Notes under the pieces: model-generated
Told to the model about the DNA's origin: nothing
Databases searched by the model: none
What the model saw: the letters and a program-made list of their open reading frames with translations, nothing else
Position numbers and translations under genes: made by a program
Assembly (NCBI GenBank): GCA_031216445.1
Contig: CM062218.1
Span: 11,176,501-11,240,500 of the forward strand
DNA length: 64,000 nucleotides
Source of the DNA: Lateolabrax maculatus
Taxonomy: Eukaryota; Chordata; Actinopteri; Acropomatiformes; Lateolabracidae
Reading direction: 5' to 3'
Part shown: positions 41,511 through 55,511 of the stretch, one piece after another
Position numbering within the stretch: the stretch's first letter is position 1
Layout: the number at the start of each line of letters is the position of its first letter

Positions 41511-44500
41511 ATGAATGATTGCTATTTGATTAAAGCCTGGAAATGGTTTGAGTAGAGTTGTGACTTTCTTGTCACTCCTGATGCTGCGCAGTAGCCTAGT
41601 AACCAGAGGAATCTGTGAGCCCATATTTTATTTGCTCTGGCAGATGCGTCTGATCGCCCCTCCATTCATGCAGATTCCCACCAGAACTGGAAGCTGGCGA
41701 GCTAATAAGCATTTGCGAATTAGTCTGGCGATGCCAAGCTAGCTGTGCAGAAGTTGGTAGTGCAACACCGACTTATTCTTCATTCTCCTCCAAGAGCAGA
41801 GCCACTGTTTGTGGGGTTAATGGTTTTGCTGACATCAAGGAATGTCAATTGCAGGCGTAATCCCTAATCCTCTCTGTCTCTGTTACTCCCCTACTGACTG
41901 CTGAACAGTTTTGGGCAGAGCTCAGCTGTAGGAGATAACTTTTCCTTTCCATGCCAGAGAAACCTAGATTTGTTTTCTTTTCTGACGTTCCTTTAAAAAC
42001 AGCGCCCATACTTCCTGTGCACACTTGCAGCACTTTGTCCTAAGTCAGCACGTCCACATGTCCCCATGGCAGCTAAACCCTTGTGATTGACTTTTTAAAT
42101 TGTCCTCATTGTTTTAGTTCCAGTTAAGGGGACAAAAGAAGGGTAGCCAGAGAATGGAGGGTTTGTAATTATGCTCCCCCCCCACCCAAGAGCCCCGTTA
42201 AAAATGACAATCCTAATAGACTCTTTCAGACCTAATTACGATTTGTCTGCGGTCGGAATGAGGTGGATAAAAAACCGATGTAATTGGGGGATTGTGCTCA
42301 AACTCTGCTGGAGGTCTTGTAGAAAGACTGAGTTGTGTTTTTTCTGTGTGTGTGTGTGTGTGTGTGTGTTCTAGGAGCTGATGGATTTGGGGTCTCTGGT
42401 ATTGCAGCCACTCCTGTAGTCGGGGATGCCAGTGGTCAGTATTGGACCACTTGATCTGTTTGGCAGGCTGGCTGTGTCCATCTGTCCTTCTTTGTCTCTC
42501 TTCCCTTCTCCTTCTCTCCAAAATCCTAGACATCCTAGTCTTATTTTGGGGATCTTGAATATATTAGAGGATACCGTTGTGCTGTTTGTTTCTGTCTGTC
42601 CTTGTTTTCTCTGCTTATTTTTTCAGCTTTAAAAACATCATTTCTTTCTGTCTCTTCTGTTTCTTTCTCAATTTCAAAGTCTGCTCCAACTCTTCCTCTT
42701 TTCAGTTTCTTCTCCATATCAACAAGTCTCTTACCATACCTCTGAGAACTTGGTATTGAAAGCATTTATTCCCAAATCCTGAACCTAGCCCTGTTATACT
42801 GGTTCCCAGAAGGATAAAAGTACATGAACATTTTCACTTGTTGATTTCCACTTCCCTGCACCCCCCCCCAAAAAAGCACACTCCTGTCTCCATTTGTGCC
42901 CCCGGATGCCCCTGTGGTCTGTTTGCCATTGGCCCTCTGACCTCTGTTCAGGGCAGTAAATTACAGCCATTTAGCTAATGAAGCAAGTCATTAGAAGCTG
43001 ATTGGGCCAGTGTGTGTGCCGCCTCGGTGTGTTTGTTTGGTCTAAGAGAAGAGCGTTTTCTCTGTAGCCAAGATAAACGAGGTGTCTGTGTCGTGTGTTT
43101 GTCTGTGTGTGTGCATCTTTAGGTGCGTGTGTGTGTGGTTTTTTTGTATCTGTTGGTTTGTATGTGAGTTGCGGTCACCCATCCTCCGAGTCCACTGGAT
43201 AAAAGCAAGAAAATTGTACTTTGCTACAAAGTGGCAGTGCTACACGGGTTCCACCACTAATAATTGTCTGCATCGTACTTCAGATACTGTATGCCAAGAA
43301 ACCACAACATAAACACACACTGGGCATGGTGTTATGAGGGCTTCTTTAACCAGACCTGGAGTGATAATCTATCCCTTCCTGCAAAGAAATAGGCCGTACC
43401 ACGTGGGTCACTATGGAATATGTAAAAGTCATATTTCGCTGTTGTTGAACAGTTATTTTTTGCCCTGCAGACCTCCTTTAGAAGTTAAAGAGAGCAGGTT
43501 AAACTCCAATATTATCTGTTCAGGGAATCTGCTGCCACTACAGATTTTTGTTTTTCTCCAGCTCTCTGAGGAGATAATTAGAAACTGGCTGCTATGTGAA
43601 AAGTGTGATCCAAGGCACAACAAGATTTATTATTACCATGCTCTAGTTTTTAGTGTTTGTAAAAGCTTTGATATGAGTTTGAAATTTAAACTAAGCTTTC
43701 AAAATAAATGTGACGTGACATGTGGTAACCACAGGTCCTCGTTCTGCATTGAGGCTATTTAAAGGAGAATGCTTTAGTATTCAACAGTACTTTGGTCTGC
43801 ATGGTACTGGTTAGCACCAGTTAAGCCTTGTACCACGTCCTCTCTGTTGTCATTAGAAAAGCCCAGGCTTAGTCAGTGTCATTTAACTATTGAGTGTATT
43901 CTCACACACAGACTTGCGCACAAATGTTTAGTGTTTCAAAGCCAATGTTATGGTGTAAATGAGTTTGTGTATGTCATATGGCAAAAGGCTGGTTATTAAA
44001 CAATTATTCAACCCATAGCAGCTTCAGTTCAGGGTTACATTACATTATTCGCTGGGGAGCATATTCTCTTCAATTTAATACCTATTGTCCAACTAGAGGC
44101 CTTGTGATGTACTAAGCAAATGGTGTTTTTTACATTACAGGACAATTTACATATTTTGGTGTGCTTGTACTTGTGGTATCTCTATCTCTTTTTAAGCCAC
44201 TTAATAATGTATTGAATGTGTAAAATCTAAGATAAGTATTTAGCACCCTCGAAAATAAGTATGCTAATTAAATAATTGGCTTGACTAATTCTTAATTCAC
44301 TCTGTAATTTTAAGTACTCTTTATGGCTTAATGCAGGCTAGTTAAATTCAGCCTATTTTTCAGAGGCTTAACATTATTTTAATTGACATATAATCATGCA
44401 TTGCTTTCCATTAATGCCCTTTAAACACTGTGGCCCCTAAAAGGGTAATAAAAACCACAGTAGTTGCTCATGCTATGCAATCGATTTTATAAAGGATTAC

Positions 44501-47500
44501 AAATTCATAAAACCCAGTGTTTCCTGCTCATAAACAGCCAGATTTAATCAAAGCTATGAGGATGTTGCGTAACCACACATTCTAGTTAACTATAAATCAA
44601 CAATCACAAACACACAGTTATAAAATTGAAAGGACTAAAGGTTACACAAACGTACGCATATACACACAATTCTGTTATTGAGGAAGGGTTGGTTTTCTTC
44701 ATTTATCTCTCATCAGAACATAGTTCTGGGGAAAGTGCACAGTGGCAGAAATGTTCTGTCTTCTTCATATTGGCCCCGCAGATGTAGCTCCTCAGTGTGA
44801 ATCCAACATAAGAAAGGAGGGAGAAAAGCAATTCTTTTATACAAAAACCCTTTTCAACTGTCAGTCGGAGCTGATGAGATGCTTTGGCATTACAAAGTTT
44901 ATCAATTCAAGTCGTTTTCAAAATCCTTTAACCCTGATTTTGAATATATCTGAACTTGAATTCTTACCTTTCCCAGCTTACAAACAAGTATATTTTCACT
45001 TTGCCAACAGGTCTTCATTTTATGCTATAAAACTCAACTTAAGACCTTATAAGTAAATGAAAATACACACAGATGTGGGCATATGGAGTGTGCATGGTTT
45101 CACACAAACAGGCTTGCTGATCGAAGTGAGATAGAGCCTCCAAAGGGGAGCAGTCACTACTGCTTACAGTCTACAAGCCTGCCTTAGTTTTTTATTCCTG
45201 CATCTGTATAACTGAACCAGCTGTTTGCACGCTGATTTACGAGTGCAACATTATGAGATTTAATAACATAGCTTTGGGCTTTATGACCTTTTTATGAGAG
45301 TGAGTGTGCGTCTACATTGAGCTAACTGAGGTAACATTATAGGGTATCCACTGCCAAACACCATTTACCTCTTTCTACAATGTATTGAGCTAGATTTCTC
45401 AGAGATGACAATGAAAGTGATCGAGTGTGACAGAAAAAGGAAAGAGAGAGAACGTCAATTTCCTTCTCCAATAGGGGGAGAGATTGACAGTAATCCTGTT
45501 TGGACGAGTGAAAGCGACAGATTTGGGATTAGCTCAACACTGACTATTTGCTTTCTAAAGTAACTCTTTTACAGAGTTAGATATTTGAGCACATGTACAG
45601 TATATATGTCTCAATAAAACTGTCAACATTGAGAGACTCTGTGAAAAGACAGCCACTGACATACTCCCAGTGCTCTGGCTTTAGTTTTAGTTATCAGATT
45701 ATGTTGCAAGTCTTCCCCCTCCTTGCGCTGTATATAGTAATACCACTGATATTGCTAGAACCATCACCAATACTACTTATGTCTTGCAGTGGCATTTGCA
45801 CAACATTTGATCAACAAACAAAAACATTTACAGGGCAACCAGAAACAAAGGTCAAGGTCAGTAGATAAATGGTAAATCCATAGATGTCAGATTTAAGAAG
45901 TGATTTGGAAGACGATAGAAGTACAGTCTGATTCAGACACAGAATAAATGCTGTAAGTAGAGCTGTCATAATTTGCAAATCATTTGAACATTGTGCTGTG
46001 CATGTCCTTGATTACGTCTGTGCGGTTTAGCGTGTGTGCGAATGTAACAATGGAGCTGTTATGTGCAGAGCAGTTTACAAAGCCTCAATAGGCCACCAAC
46101 TGGGATAATAACAGATGAAAAAACAGCAGCACAATCATCATTATTCACAAACACTTGAGCAACTTCTATTTTTACATTGATATTTCACCACTTATGTATC
46201 GATGTTGATTCATCTGTAATGTCAGAGATTAGAATGAAAAAAACAGACATTTTTTCCGTACATGGACAGCTGGGGTCTCACAAAAAGGTGTTGGGTTAGA
46301 CATGGACTTCACTTACAGTAAAGCTGTGTTTTTCAGGACTTTTGTCTTATTAGAAATTGCCATTTTTTCCCTTTTTCTTTCTCTCCCTCCTCCCCTGACC
46401 TACCTCATTAATATTCACCTCCCTCTCTGTGTGCCTTTCTCCTTCTTCACCTCTCTGCACTCAGGTTCATCGGCCCTGCCCAGCAACATGGCCTACTTCG
46501 GAAGCTCCCAGGAGGAGGAGGACCTGGAGGAGGACGATGAGGAGGAGGAGGAGGAGGTGAGAATCGGAGGTGGGATCCAGGCTCACGGTTGGGGAAGCAG
46601 CAGCCAAGCCTCGGCCTCATCCTCCTGCCACTCGACACCCCGCAAGGGCAAGCTCCCCGCCAGGCAGCCACTCAACGGGCATGGTAAGGACAGGATTAAA
46701 TCTTGGAAATAAGCATGCCATATTTTTATTATTAACAGACTTCTTTTGTCTTAACACATAAGACTCTCAGTTTTACCCCTACCGTATGTACAGTATAAAG
46801 TTAACTCCTTGCGTACGTACTTACAACGCTTGATGGGAAATGCAGTCATTCATGAATAGAAACAGGGCCACAGAGATCCTGCCTGTGTTTACTGTCTGAA
46901 GAGAAGGTGATGAGAAGGGGGTGTAAACAGATGAGAGAAAGAGAAAAATATAAGAGAAGAGGCAGTGCCGTGTGTAGGTGATGAAAGTGAATGAAGAGGG
47001 AGGTATGGCAAAGGAAGAAGAAAGGGCGGTGAAGGATGATGCACCAGCAGAATAACCACAGAGGAATGGAAAGATCCATTTTGGAAAAAGATTCAGGGAG
47101 AGTGAAAGATGGAGAAATGCAACAGCAGAAAAGAAAAACAGGAGCACAAAATGAGTCATGGGACAGAAGAAAGAGTGGTCGTGTTTGTCTCTTTGTGTAC
47201 TAAGTGTTGGTGTGTGTATCTCTGTTTGTGTGTGAACGTGAGCATTTCCTAAGTTTGCACTCTTGTTTTCCACTGCAGAGACTGGGTAAGTCCCAGGGGA
47301 TAGCAGAGCAGTACATCAACTCTTTCCACCCCAATTAACACTTAGCTTGCTAAGCCCTAACAAGGTGTTTATGCACGCACTGCAACAGCTGGCCGGGGCC
47401 CTCGACACAGACACACACACACACACACACACACAGAGCGCAGTGACAGCATACGTACAACCCCTGGGGAAAATAGACATTTGGATGAATGCACATACAC

Positions 47501-48632
47501 ACACTTGTCCACAGCATTTAGGAAATGTGTGCTATCTGTACATACACGACGATTGAGCCCATGAGAACAGACTCAGTCACAGTCCCAAAAACTATAAAAA
47601 AAAAAAAAAAAACAAGTACGCTGCAAAAACCTTTATTTTATCAATATTTTCTGTTTTGTTTCTGTTATGCAGAAAAGTAACAACGGTTTTAGAAAATCCT
47701 TGAAACAAATTATCTTACTGCGCAGGCAGTTTTCACTAAGTAAATGCAGTGTATAAGGTGAAACGTACTAATTTAATAGAGTCTAAAATATTTCCCATTT
47801 CTGTTTACAGTGGCACATCATGTGTTTGGTATATCCACCTTTGAGTTTTGAACCTATAGTTTTTTACAGAGCAATCGAGAAACAATTTGAACCTGGAGGC
47901 CCTCCCTCCTTGGCAGCCTTTGGAGACACACAATCCTTCCGGCCAGGCGTTTCCCTATGAAACAAGGGCTGGATTTCACAGTTTTTCCTTTTTACCCTCC
48001 CTGACTCTCTCCCTCCCTCCCTTAGTCTGTAGAATTGCCGCCAGAAAGGTTCAAAAGGTGAAAGCTTTGCTCAGCTCTTTCCTCTGTCATCCTCTCAAGT
48101 GGAATGTGGAGGAGGAAGGAGACAGGAGAGAGACTGGTGGGATTCAGAGGGAAAGAGGGAGAGGGGTCCATAGATTTGCTTGCACTGAACTCTTGGAGAT
48201 CTGTGCACTGCCTTTGTATAGTTCACTGAGCGTTTACCCCCCCACACACAAACACACAGATATACATATAGTTTTCTCTCATTCTTGAAGAACATCTGTA
48301 GCTGCAGCTTGAAACATGAACTGTACATATGCACATAGCTGTATAAGGAGCACGAACAGTAGGACATTGAAACCTGTTTGAACAAATCCAGGCTTGTAGT
48401 GTGCATGAGGACAGCTTAGTCTCCTTTCTTATCTCATATACCAACACTGTTTGCAAAGCAGCTTGGCGCCGTTGGCTGTGATATGCTAAATAAATAGATA
48501 AGAGGGAAATAGGCAGATATACTATGTAGGGGACAATAGAGATGAGGGTGTTTAAGGACACTGAAACAGGCGTTTCCATACATAGGTGGGTACACACAGT
48601 CAAGACTGGGTCATTGCTCCAGTGTTGAGAAT

Positions 48633-48727
<95 letters not shown>

Positions 48728-49233
48728 GCATAGACGAACACACGCCCCTCAGTACATTTTGTGGTATAAGATTGGTGTCAAACGTGACACTTTAATATGC
48801 AGCTTGGGCCAGTCTCCAGCAGGAGCTGGGTTATATGGGCTCTTAGGGAGGGGAGGAGAGGAAGGAGGGGGGAGCAGTTAAAAAAAAAGGAGAAATAGAA
48901 TTAATGAAGGAGAGTGAAACATTTTATTCTGGGAGGTAAGGAGAGACAGGAAAGGCCCTACATTGTAGGCCATTCATCAGCACTCGTCTCTCTACTTCTC
49001 TCTCTCACTCGGCCATGTGCCATGTTGACATAGCTAAATTAAACAGCTTTTATTGGGCTCAGTTTCTTGCTTAGCTCACTTCTCAAAATGTCAGGACTTT
49101 TCTCATTTTTCATTGGGCCAGGGGCCCGAGAGACCTGCAGACGCTCACTTGTGGTTATGAGTAGATATACACATACGGTATAACACACACATACACACTT
49201 TTGCAGACAGAAATATGCACTGATGTTAAAAAG

Positions 49234-49272
<39 letters not shown>

Positions 49273-49284
49273 ATATATGTATGT

Positions 49285-49317
<33 letters not shown>

Positions 49318-51517
49318 GTTTAACAAAACATGCCTTGGTTTTCAGAGTTAATTGTATATTTTGTGCGTTTTGCATGTGTGCTGTAAATGCTCTGTGTGTT
49401 TATGCTGTGATCCTGTCATTCTTTCCATACAGCCTGTTGCCCACTGATATTAAGATGCCATGAAACTTTAAATTGAGCTTCATAAAGGCTGAAGAGAGAG
49501 CTATTGAATGTGTATGTTAATTGCTTCGTCCTGTTCGACTCGTTTAGCATCATCGCCGGGGGTATATGGAGTCTAGGTCCATTTTGAACAGGTTCATTGA
49601 CGTGTAGTATAAAGACGTTTTCATACACACCTTAAATCATGCATATTTTACTGATTGGGGGCTATATGTCGGCCAAAAGCCTGTCACTCCAATGTTTGTG
49701 AGGGCTTTTCCACTTGGTCGTTGTGGTTTGGTGCCAGGGGTTTATAAGCCATTCTGCACTACAGGGGGCCTATTGAGACCTATGTCCACATATTGGCATT
49801 GGCATAGGTAGACGGTAGCCTGAAAAAGCATAGTATATGTCCTATTAAGGGTTTTTATACCTTGATAGAAACTTTCCACAGTGTCTTGTTTTCTTTACAG
49901 TGGCTTAATTTGTTATTTTATTTATTTACTTCTGACTTGTGCACATAAAGAATTTATACTAGGTTGCAACAGTGAATCATGCAAAGCTTTACTGCAGAGT
50001 CTGCCATGGTGCTGCTCTCCCAGCAGAGCCATTTCACTAAGAGGAACCCCAAGGTCTCTTCGTGAAGTTCACAAAGTATATGAAGACATGCATGTTTCTG
50101 ATCACTTAGATCAGAATCACTTAGCTTAATCAATGATCAAGAAACGGTACAATATGCTACATCATTTAGCTCTAGTATATAGTAAATACTGTTTATGGTA
50201 AAACTACAATTTCCACAGCAATTTTCTTATGAAACCATTTCTACTAAATGTCATTTCAGCAATTTCATTTTCACATTTCAAATCTCGCTGCCCCATACAG
50301 CTTGTACAAATGTATATACAGTATATGTGAATATCCACTTAGCAGCACAACACAAAAGCAACACATCTGATTCCTCTGTTTCTCCCATCCAGTGTTCAAC
50401 AGCCACAGTAGAGCAGGGACCAGGGAGAGCCCAAGGCCCAAAGCGGGAACTCACGGCAGGGATACGCCGGCCCCGCCACTGCCACCTCCTCCGCCTCCAC
50501 CTCCACCCCTCCTGAGGGAGCGTAGTGAGCGGGCGGAGGCACGGGAACACGTGAGGGAGCAGCAGGCCATAGCCAGCGGTCGAAGCTCAGCCAACGGGCT
50601 GCCACCGAGAAGAGCTGCTGAGGAGCTACGCAAACAGGTACTGTGTGGGCAGAGGCTCCCTGTTGGAATTTCAATAAGATAACAAAGCCATAACATGCTA
50701 AATATCACACAGACAGGAAAGGGGAAAGGATGAGAGCATTTGTAGTGCTTCCCCAGGAGAGCTTGGAAAATGTCACAGAAACATGCAAGGAAAGTATTCT
50801 CCTATAGTGAAACTTCTATGGCAGGTGAATGGTTTGCATTAGCTGTGGTATCTGTGTAACTTGAGATACCATGGAATATTCTGTATTAACAGGCTCGAGG
50901 TGCAGCATGCTTGTTTGGCTGTAATGCCCATTTGAAATCCTCCCCTCTCTTGACTCTTCTTTTCATTTATCCATCTGCCACATCCTTTTTTTTATCTTCC
51001 CCACAATGATTTCTCCTAACTCCTACTGTGCCTTTCTTGTTGCCCTCCTATATGTTTTTTTTTTATTATTGCTGGTTTCCTCCTTTTGCTTCTCCTTCTC
51101 CATGCTCTTCCTTTTACCCTCTCCTCTCCTCTCCTCCATCCATTGTGTCTGGGAGAGTAATGATTGTGTTTTGGCCTGCCGTGACTGCAGCTATATTTAG
51201 TAGTGCTGGCTAGGGGCTGTGAAAGCCTGCCTCCCTCTCGATGGCAGTAAGCAGGTTTCAAGGAACCCCACAAAGTGAAAGAAGAGAAGGGGAAGGAAGA
51301 AATGGGCTAGAAGTGGTTTTAGTTAGAAAACTGTCAGTCTTATGATTGCATCAGCTTGTCAGAAGCAATTGTGTGCTGAGGCACAACTTTTCATTCTGTC
51401 TTTCTCTCTCTGATAATGTCCTACTTTTACTCATTTTGCATCCTTTTTGTCTTCTTTTCCCTTTTGCCCCGTGCCTTTTCCTCCCTGATGAATGCCTACC
51501 TCTATCCAGTGTTGTTT

Positions 51518-51554
<37 letters not shown>

Positions 51555-51890
51555 AATGTGCTGCTGCTGCTGCTGCAGACTCAGGCATATGCTTCAGGTT
51601 TTTAAAGTGGCTGGAATTGTCCAGTAAAACCAACAATGAATCTCAATGAGAGTGACTGCCTGCCAGGACAAACTTCAGCCTCCCTCACTCACTAGTCTTT
51701 GTTCTACAGCTCTTCCCTGACTCACTCTCTTTCTTTTCAATTCACTTTTGGCACTCTGCATGATTCACTTCACTCCCCAATCAAACACAGTATGTGTTTT
51801 GATATTCCTCCTGTACTGTCATTCCACCTTTCACTCGTAATATCTCGTGCTCTCTGACGCTTTCATTAATTGTCTCTTCATGCTTCTCTC

Positions 51891-51941
<51 letters not shown>

Positions 51942-53696
51942 GTCTCTCTCTCTCTCTCCGTGCTCCTGTGTCAAACAGACGGATCTTGCCCTTGACAACA
52001 GGGCTCCAATCATTTGGAAGGATTAGTGCTTTTTTTCCCTCCTTGCTCTCCCTTCAATTAGCATGAACAGTACGTGTGTTGAAGACACACACACATTTAT
52101 ACACACGACCAACTGTGAAAATACAGGCTAAGCCATATAAAAGGTTAAGTGATTATGTAGCCGTAAAACGAACTAGGGGTTGTGTGTGTAAAACCGGAGG
52201 GTAAAGGCATTATCATAATTCAATTCACCGTGATTCAGTTCTGCCAAATTTAATAGCGACTTGTATCAACAAAATACATGCTCTGTAACAGGACCTTTTT
52301 TCTAAAACAATATGATTCTATCCATTTTAATTAAATAACAAAAGTGGGGATGTCAGCAAAGCAGCTGTACACAGCAGCAAGCACAGGTGGGGTGTGCAGG
52401 GCCAAACCATTTAGCCGACTCGGCATCATTTGAAAAGGACTCTGCACTTTCTTGTTTAGTTGTTTGTTCTAAACCATCTTCAATTAACCTGCCTCGTAAT
52501 ACTATAAAAAAAAACAACAGCCATTTACAATAGGTAACAAACAAACCAAAAAGAATGAAATGCTCCTTGAAGATTACATATGTGTTTCTCTGTCATTTGT
52601 AACAAGCCAGGAAATGAACAGCTACTGTGTGGAGATCTCTCCCTGTTACTTTATAAAAGGGGTTTTGCATCGTGTGTTATTAGTGCCAGGCTGTAGTGAC
52701 CTTTCTCTAGCTGCTTAAAAGTCAACCTGCCCTGGGCCGCATCGCACCCTAATAAGACAGCAGAGGGGAAAGAAGGCTTAAGCCAGATTTATGCCTCGCC
52801 GTCAAGGTGTTCTGGCAGCCGCACTGTAAATGACTCCGGCATATGGATTTATAGTTCAGCATAGGATTTAACCCGTTGATTGTCATCGCGCCACCACAAC
52901 ACTTGATGGATGTGTTGCACACTATCAAGTCGTGTCATGCATTCATTATATACCAAAAGTTATAGAGCTGATAGAGACAATCATGGTGAGGTGAAGGGTT
53001 TTACTGGACATGGTTTTGCTAGATCACAAAAATAAAAGGAGATTACTGAGCATTTCTTCAACTTGTCCCATGTTGTCTTCACTTCAAGAATTTCTACCAG
53101 CATCAGAAACGTGAATGTTGGAGAAAATGCAAAATAGCCAAAGCTGACCAATTACAGTTCTTGTAGCCCCCCACATGGTATCTTTGTTGTCCTTATGTGT
53201 AGCTACGTATTAAAAATGTTTGACGGACAGAAAAATGCTGCATGTAGGGCTGCATGCGCAATCTCCTCTGGACCATCTTTTGTCAGTCAGCAGGGCTTTG
53301 CAAGGGTTAAACCTCCTCCTGTCTTCCTATATCCTCTGGCTGGCTTCTTCTTGCTATCTGTCTTTCTCTCTCGCTCTCCCACAGTCGTCTTCTCAGGGCC
53401 GGCTCCTGCAGATGTTGCCTGTTAAAAATCTTCCTGCCAGGCCTCAGCTGGGCTATAGCAACACATGATGTCATCTAGACCCACCTCCCTCTCCCTCCCC
53501 TTTCCCTGCTCACATGCGACTGAAATCCACTCCAGAACAGTCTCCAACTGCCTGCCTGCCTCTGTGTGTGTGTGTGTGTGTGTGTTCTATTTTTTCCCTT
53601 TGGCTTCTGTGTCTTTCTTGTTCAGTCCATCGTCCTTCCCATTTCTGTTCGAATTCTCTCTGCCAGTGGCTGTTAGTAGGATTAAATGTCCATAAC

Positions 53697-53731
<35 letters not shown>

Positions 53732-54306
53732 TTCCTTCCTTCCATGCCCAGCAAAGCATCTAAACTAGCTCCGGCCTCTTTACGCTGCCTCATATTCTCT
53801 CCTCTCATCATCACTCTCTTGCCATCCTCCTTTTCCACCAGACCAAATAATTAAAGAGAGAAAAGTGAGGGATACTTGCCAAGCCCCCCTGAAGAGAGCC
53901 GGTCCGCTGAGCCCTCCTGTGGCAGGAAGCGGTCATGACAGTGTGTCTCTCAGATTCAATGCTTTGTCAGCAAACTGTGGCTGGACAAATATAGCAGCTA
54001 TCTGGACAACTGCTGCTTTAGTGGTTATCTATTATTTCAGCATCAATGCAGCACTAAATAATCTGTCCCACAAAATTTTGTATTGATTTGCCCTATAAAA
54101 ATAAGTCAGTTTGAACTTTGTTGTTGTTACATTAAAATAATAGTGCTATTTAGGGAGCGTTTGCTGTGCAGCCTTCCTTATTCACTCATATTGTTGCTAA
54201 ATTCTCTCTTTCAGTTTCCTTTCATCCCTTTCCTCTCCTCACTATTTCTCAGCACCCCTTTTTTTCTCCCTCTCTCCTTGTCACCGCATGTTTTTCCATT
54301 GTGAGG

Positions 54307-54361
<55 letters not shown>

Positions 54362-55470
54362 GGGGGAATGATTGACGGAGGCAGGGTTAGGTTTCAGTCC
54401 CCCCTTATCTTTTAATGGCCTGGTCTTTGTGTCGGCCCCCCGCCACCTGAGACAAACACAATACAATACATGCGCACACACAAACACACACACACACACA
54501 CACACACACGAGAGTGTGTGTGACACAAGAGCCCTTCAAAGGCAAACCTGTCAATGGGCCGGCTGTCACCTCCCTCCTGTGGCGCCCGACTGTGATTGAT
54601 AACTCCATCTCTCCCATCCCTCCTCCTTTCTTTCTTCTGTGGTTCACTTCCAGCTGGTCTGGACAGAAAGCACACAGATACTGTAGATAGATGGCAGAGA
54701 AACGTGATTACAGCAAATGTTTTGTTTTCTAATAACTATCAGGGCTCCATGACGGCTTAAATACAAGTATGTCTACCACTACTTTGCAAGTATCATTTAG
54801 ATATTTTATAAATAAAAACTCAAAAAAATAGAAGCATATTTGCTCAAAATGTTTTGAAAACATTCAGGTTAATAGAATTACAACACATGACCTCCAGCTC
54901 AACCCATTCAGATATTTGCAACCAAATACTTGAACTTTATAGGATGTCTTAACACTGTAGGGCTGTCTCTCTCTCTCTCTCACACTTGCACACAACACAC
55001 ACACTAGCACACACACACACACACACACATACTTTACAAACACCAGTCAGAGAGAAAGGGGAGAGAGAGATAAGGAAAAGAAACTTGGAGCAGCACTTAA
55101 AGTGGGCCATGAAAATAACATGGACACGAGAAGGGAAAGGAAGAGAGAAAAGGGGATATTCTTAGAAATGCATACAGGGGAAATATAAGAGGAATGTGGA
55201 GAATGAAGGGATGGAGTGAAAGGCAGAAATAGCTAGACAGAGTCCTATACACAATTTAATTTTACACATTTTAACATGTACTGACCCAGCTGTAAAGCTC
55301 TTTGCTCTGACGGAGTGGGTGACATGTTTCTTCCTACAGCTGTAGCCAGGGAGCCAGCCATGGAACCAGACACCACTGTACCAAACCTCTGATCTACAGC
55401 TGGGGGCCTCAAAGACTTCACACACACATTCATGTGCACATACACACTCGCTCCCTTTCTCTATCTCTCT

Positions 55471-55511
<41 letters not shown>

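Larger units (their letters stand above)
36654..46464 (+). other. jarid2 intron C-D (9811 nt)
   Basis: Begins gtaaga and ends ctcag. It holds a unique stretch with an octamer motif (38461-38770), compound GT tracts (38939-39337), an AT tract (40529-40589), a perfect 16-bp inverted repeat (40911-40950), a CT tract (41457-41509) and AT-rich unique sequence at 44250-44530. No exon was recognised. Confidence 0.85.
46684..50392 (+). other. jarid2 intron D-E (3709 nt)
   Basis: Begins gtaagg and ends atccag. It holds a purine-rich stretch (about 46900-47180), a short CA tract near 47409, a 91-bp CA tract (48636-48726) and a compound GT/GTAT/AT tract (49233-49317). Nothing else was recognised. Confidence 0.85.

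Noticed and set aside
42344..42440. Possible exon after a GT tract and ttctag
   Set aside because: The sequence after the AG does not translate into anything resembling JARID2 and phase from the flanking exons is already satisfied without it.
46302..46712. Open frame starting upstream of exon D
   Set aside because: Its first 54 codons are intron upstream of a clear acceptor at 46464, and homology begins exactly after that acceptor.
46821..47273. Reverse-strand frame of 150 codons rich in Phe, Ser and Leu
   Set aside because: It is the complement of a purine-rich intron stretch; hydrophobic low complexity without a domain.
49755..49785. Possible CTCF site (actacagggggc)
   Set aside because: Only the right half fits the motif; the left half mismatches several strong positions.
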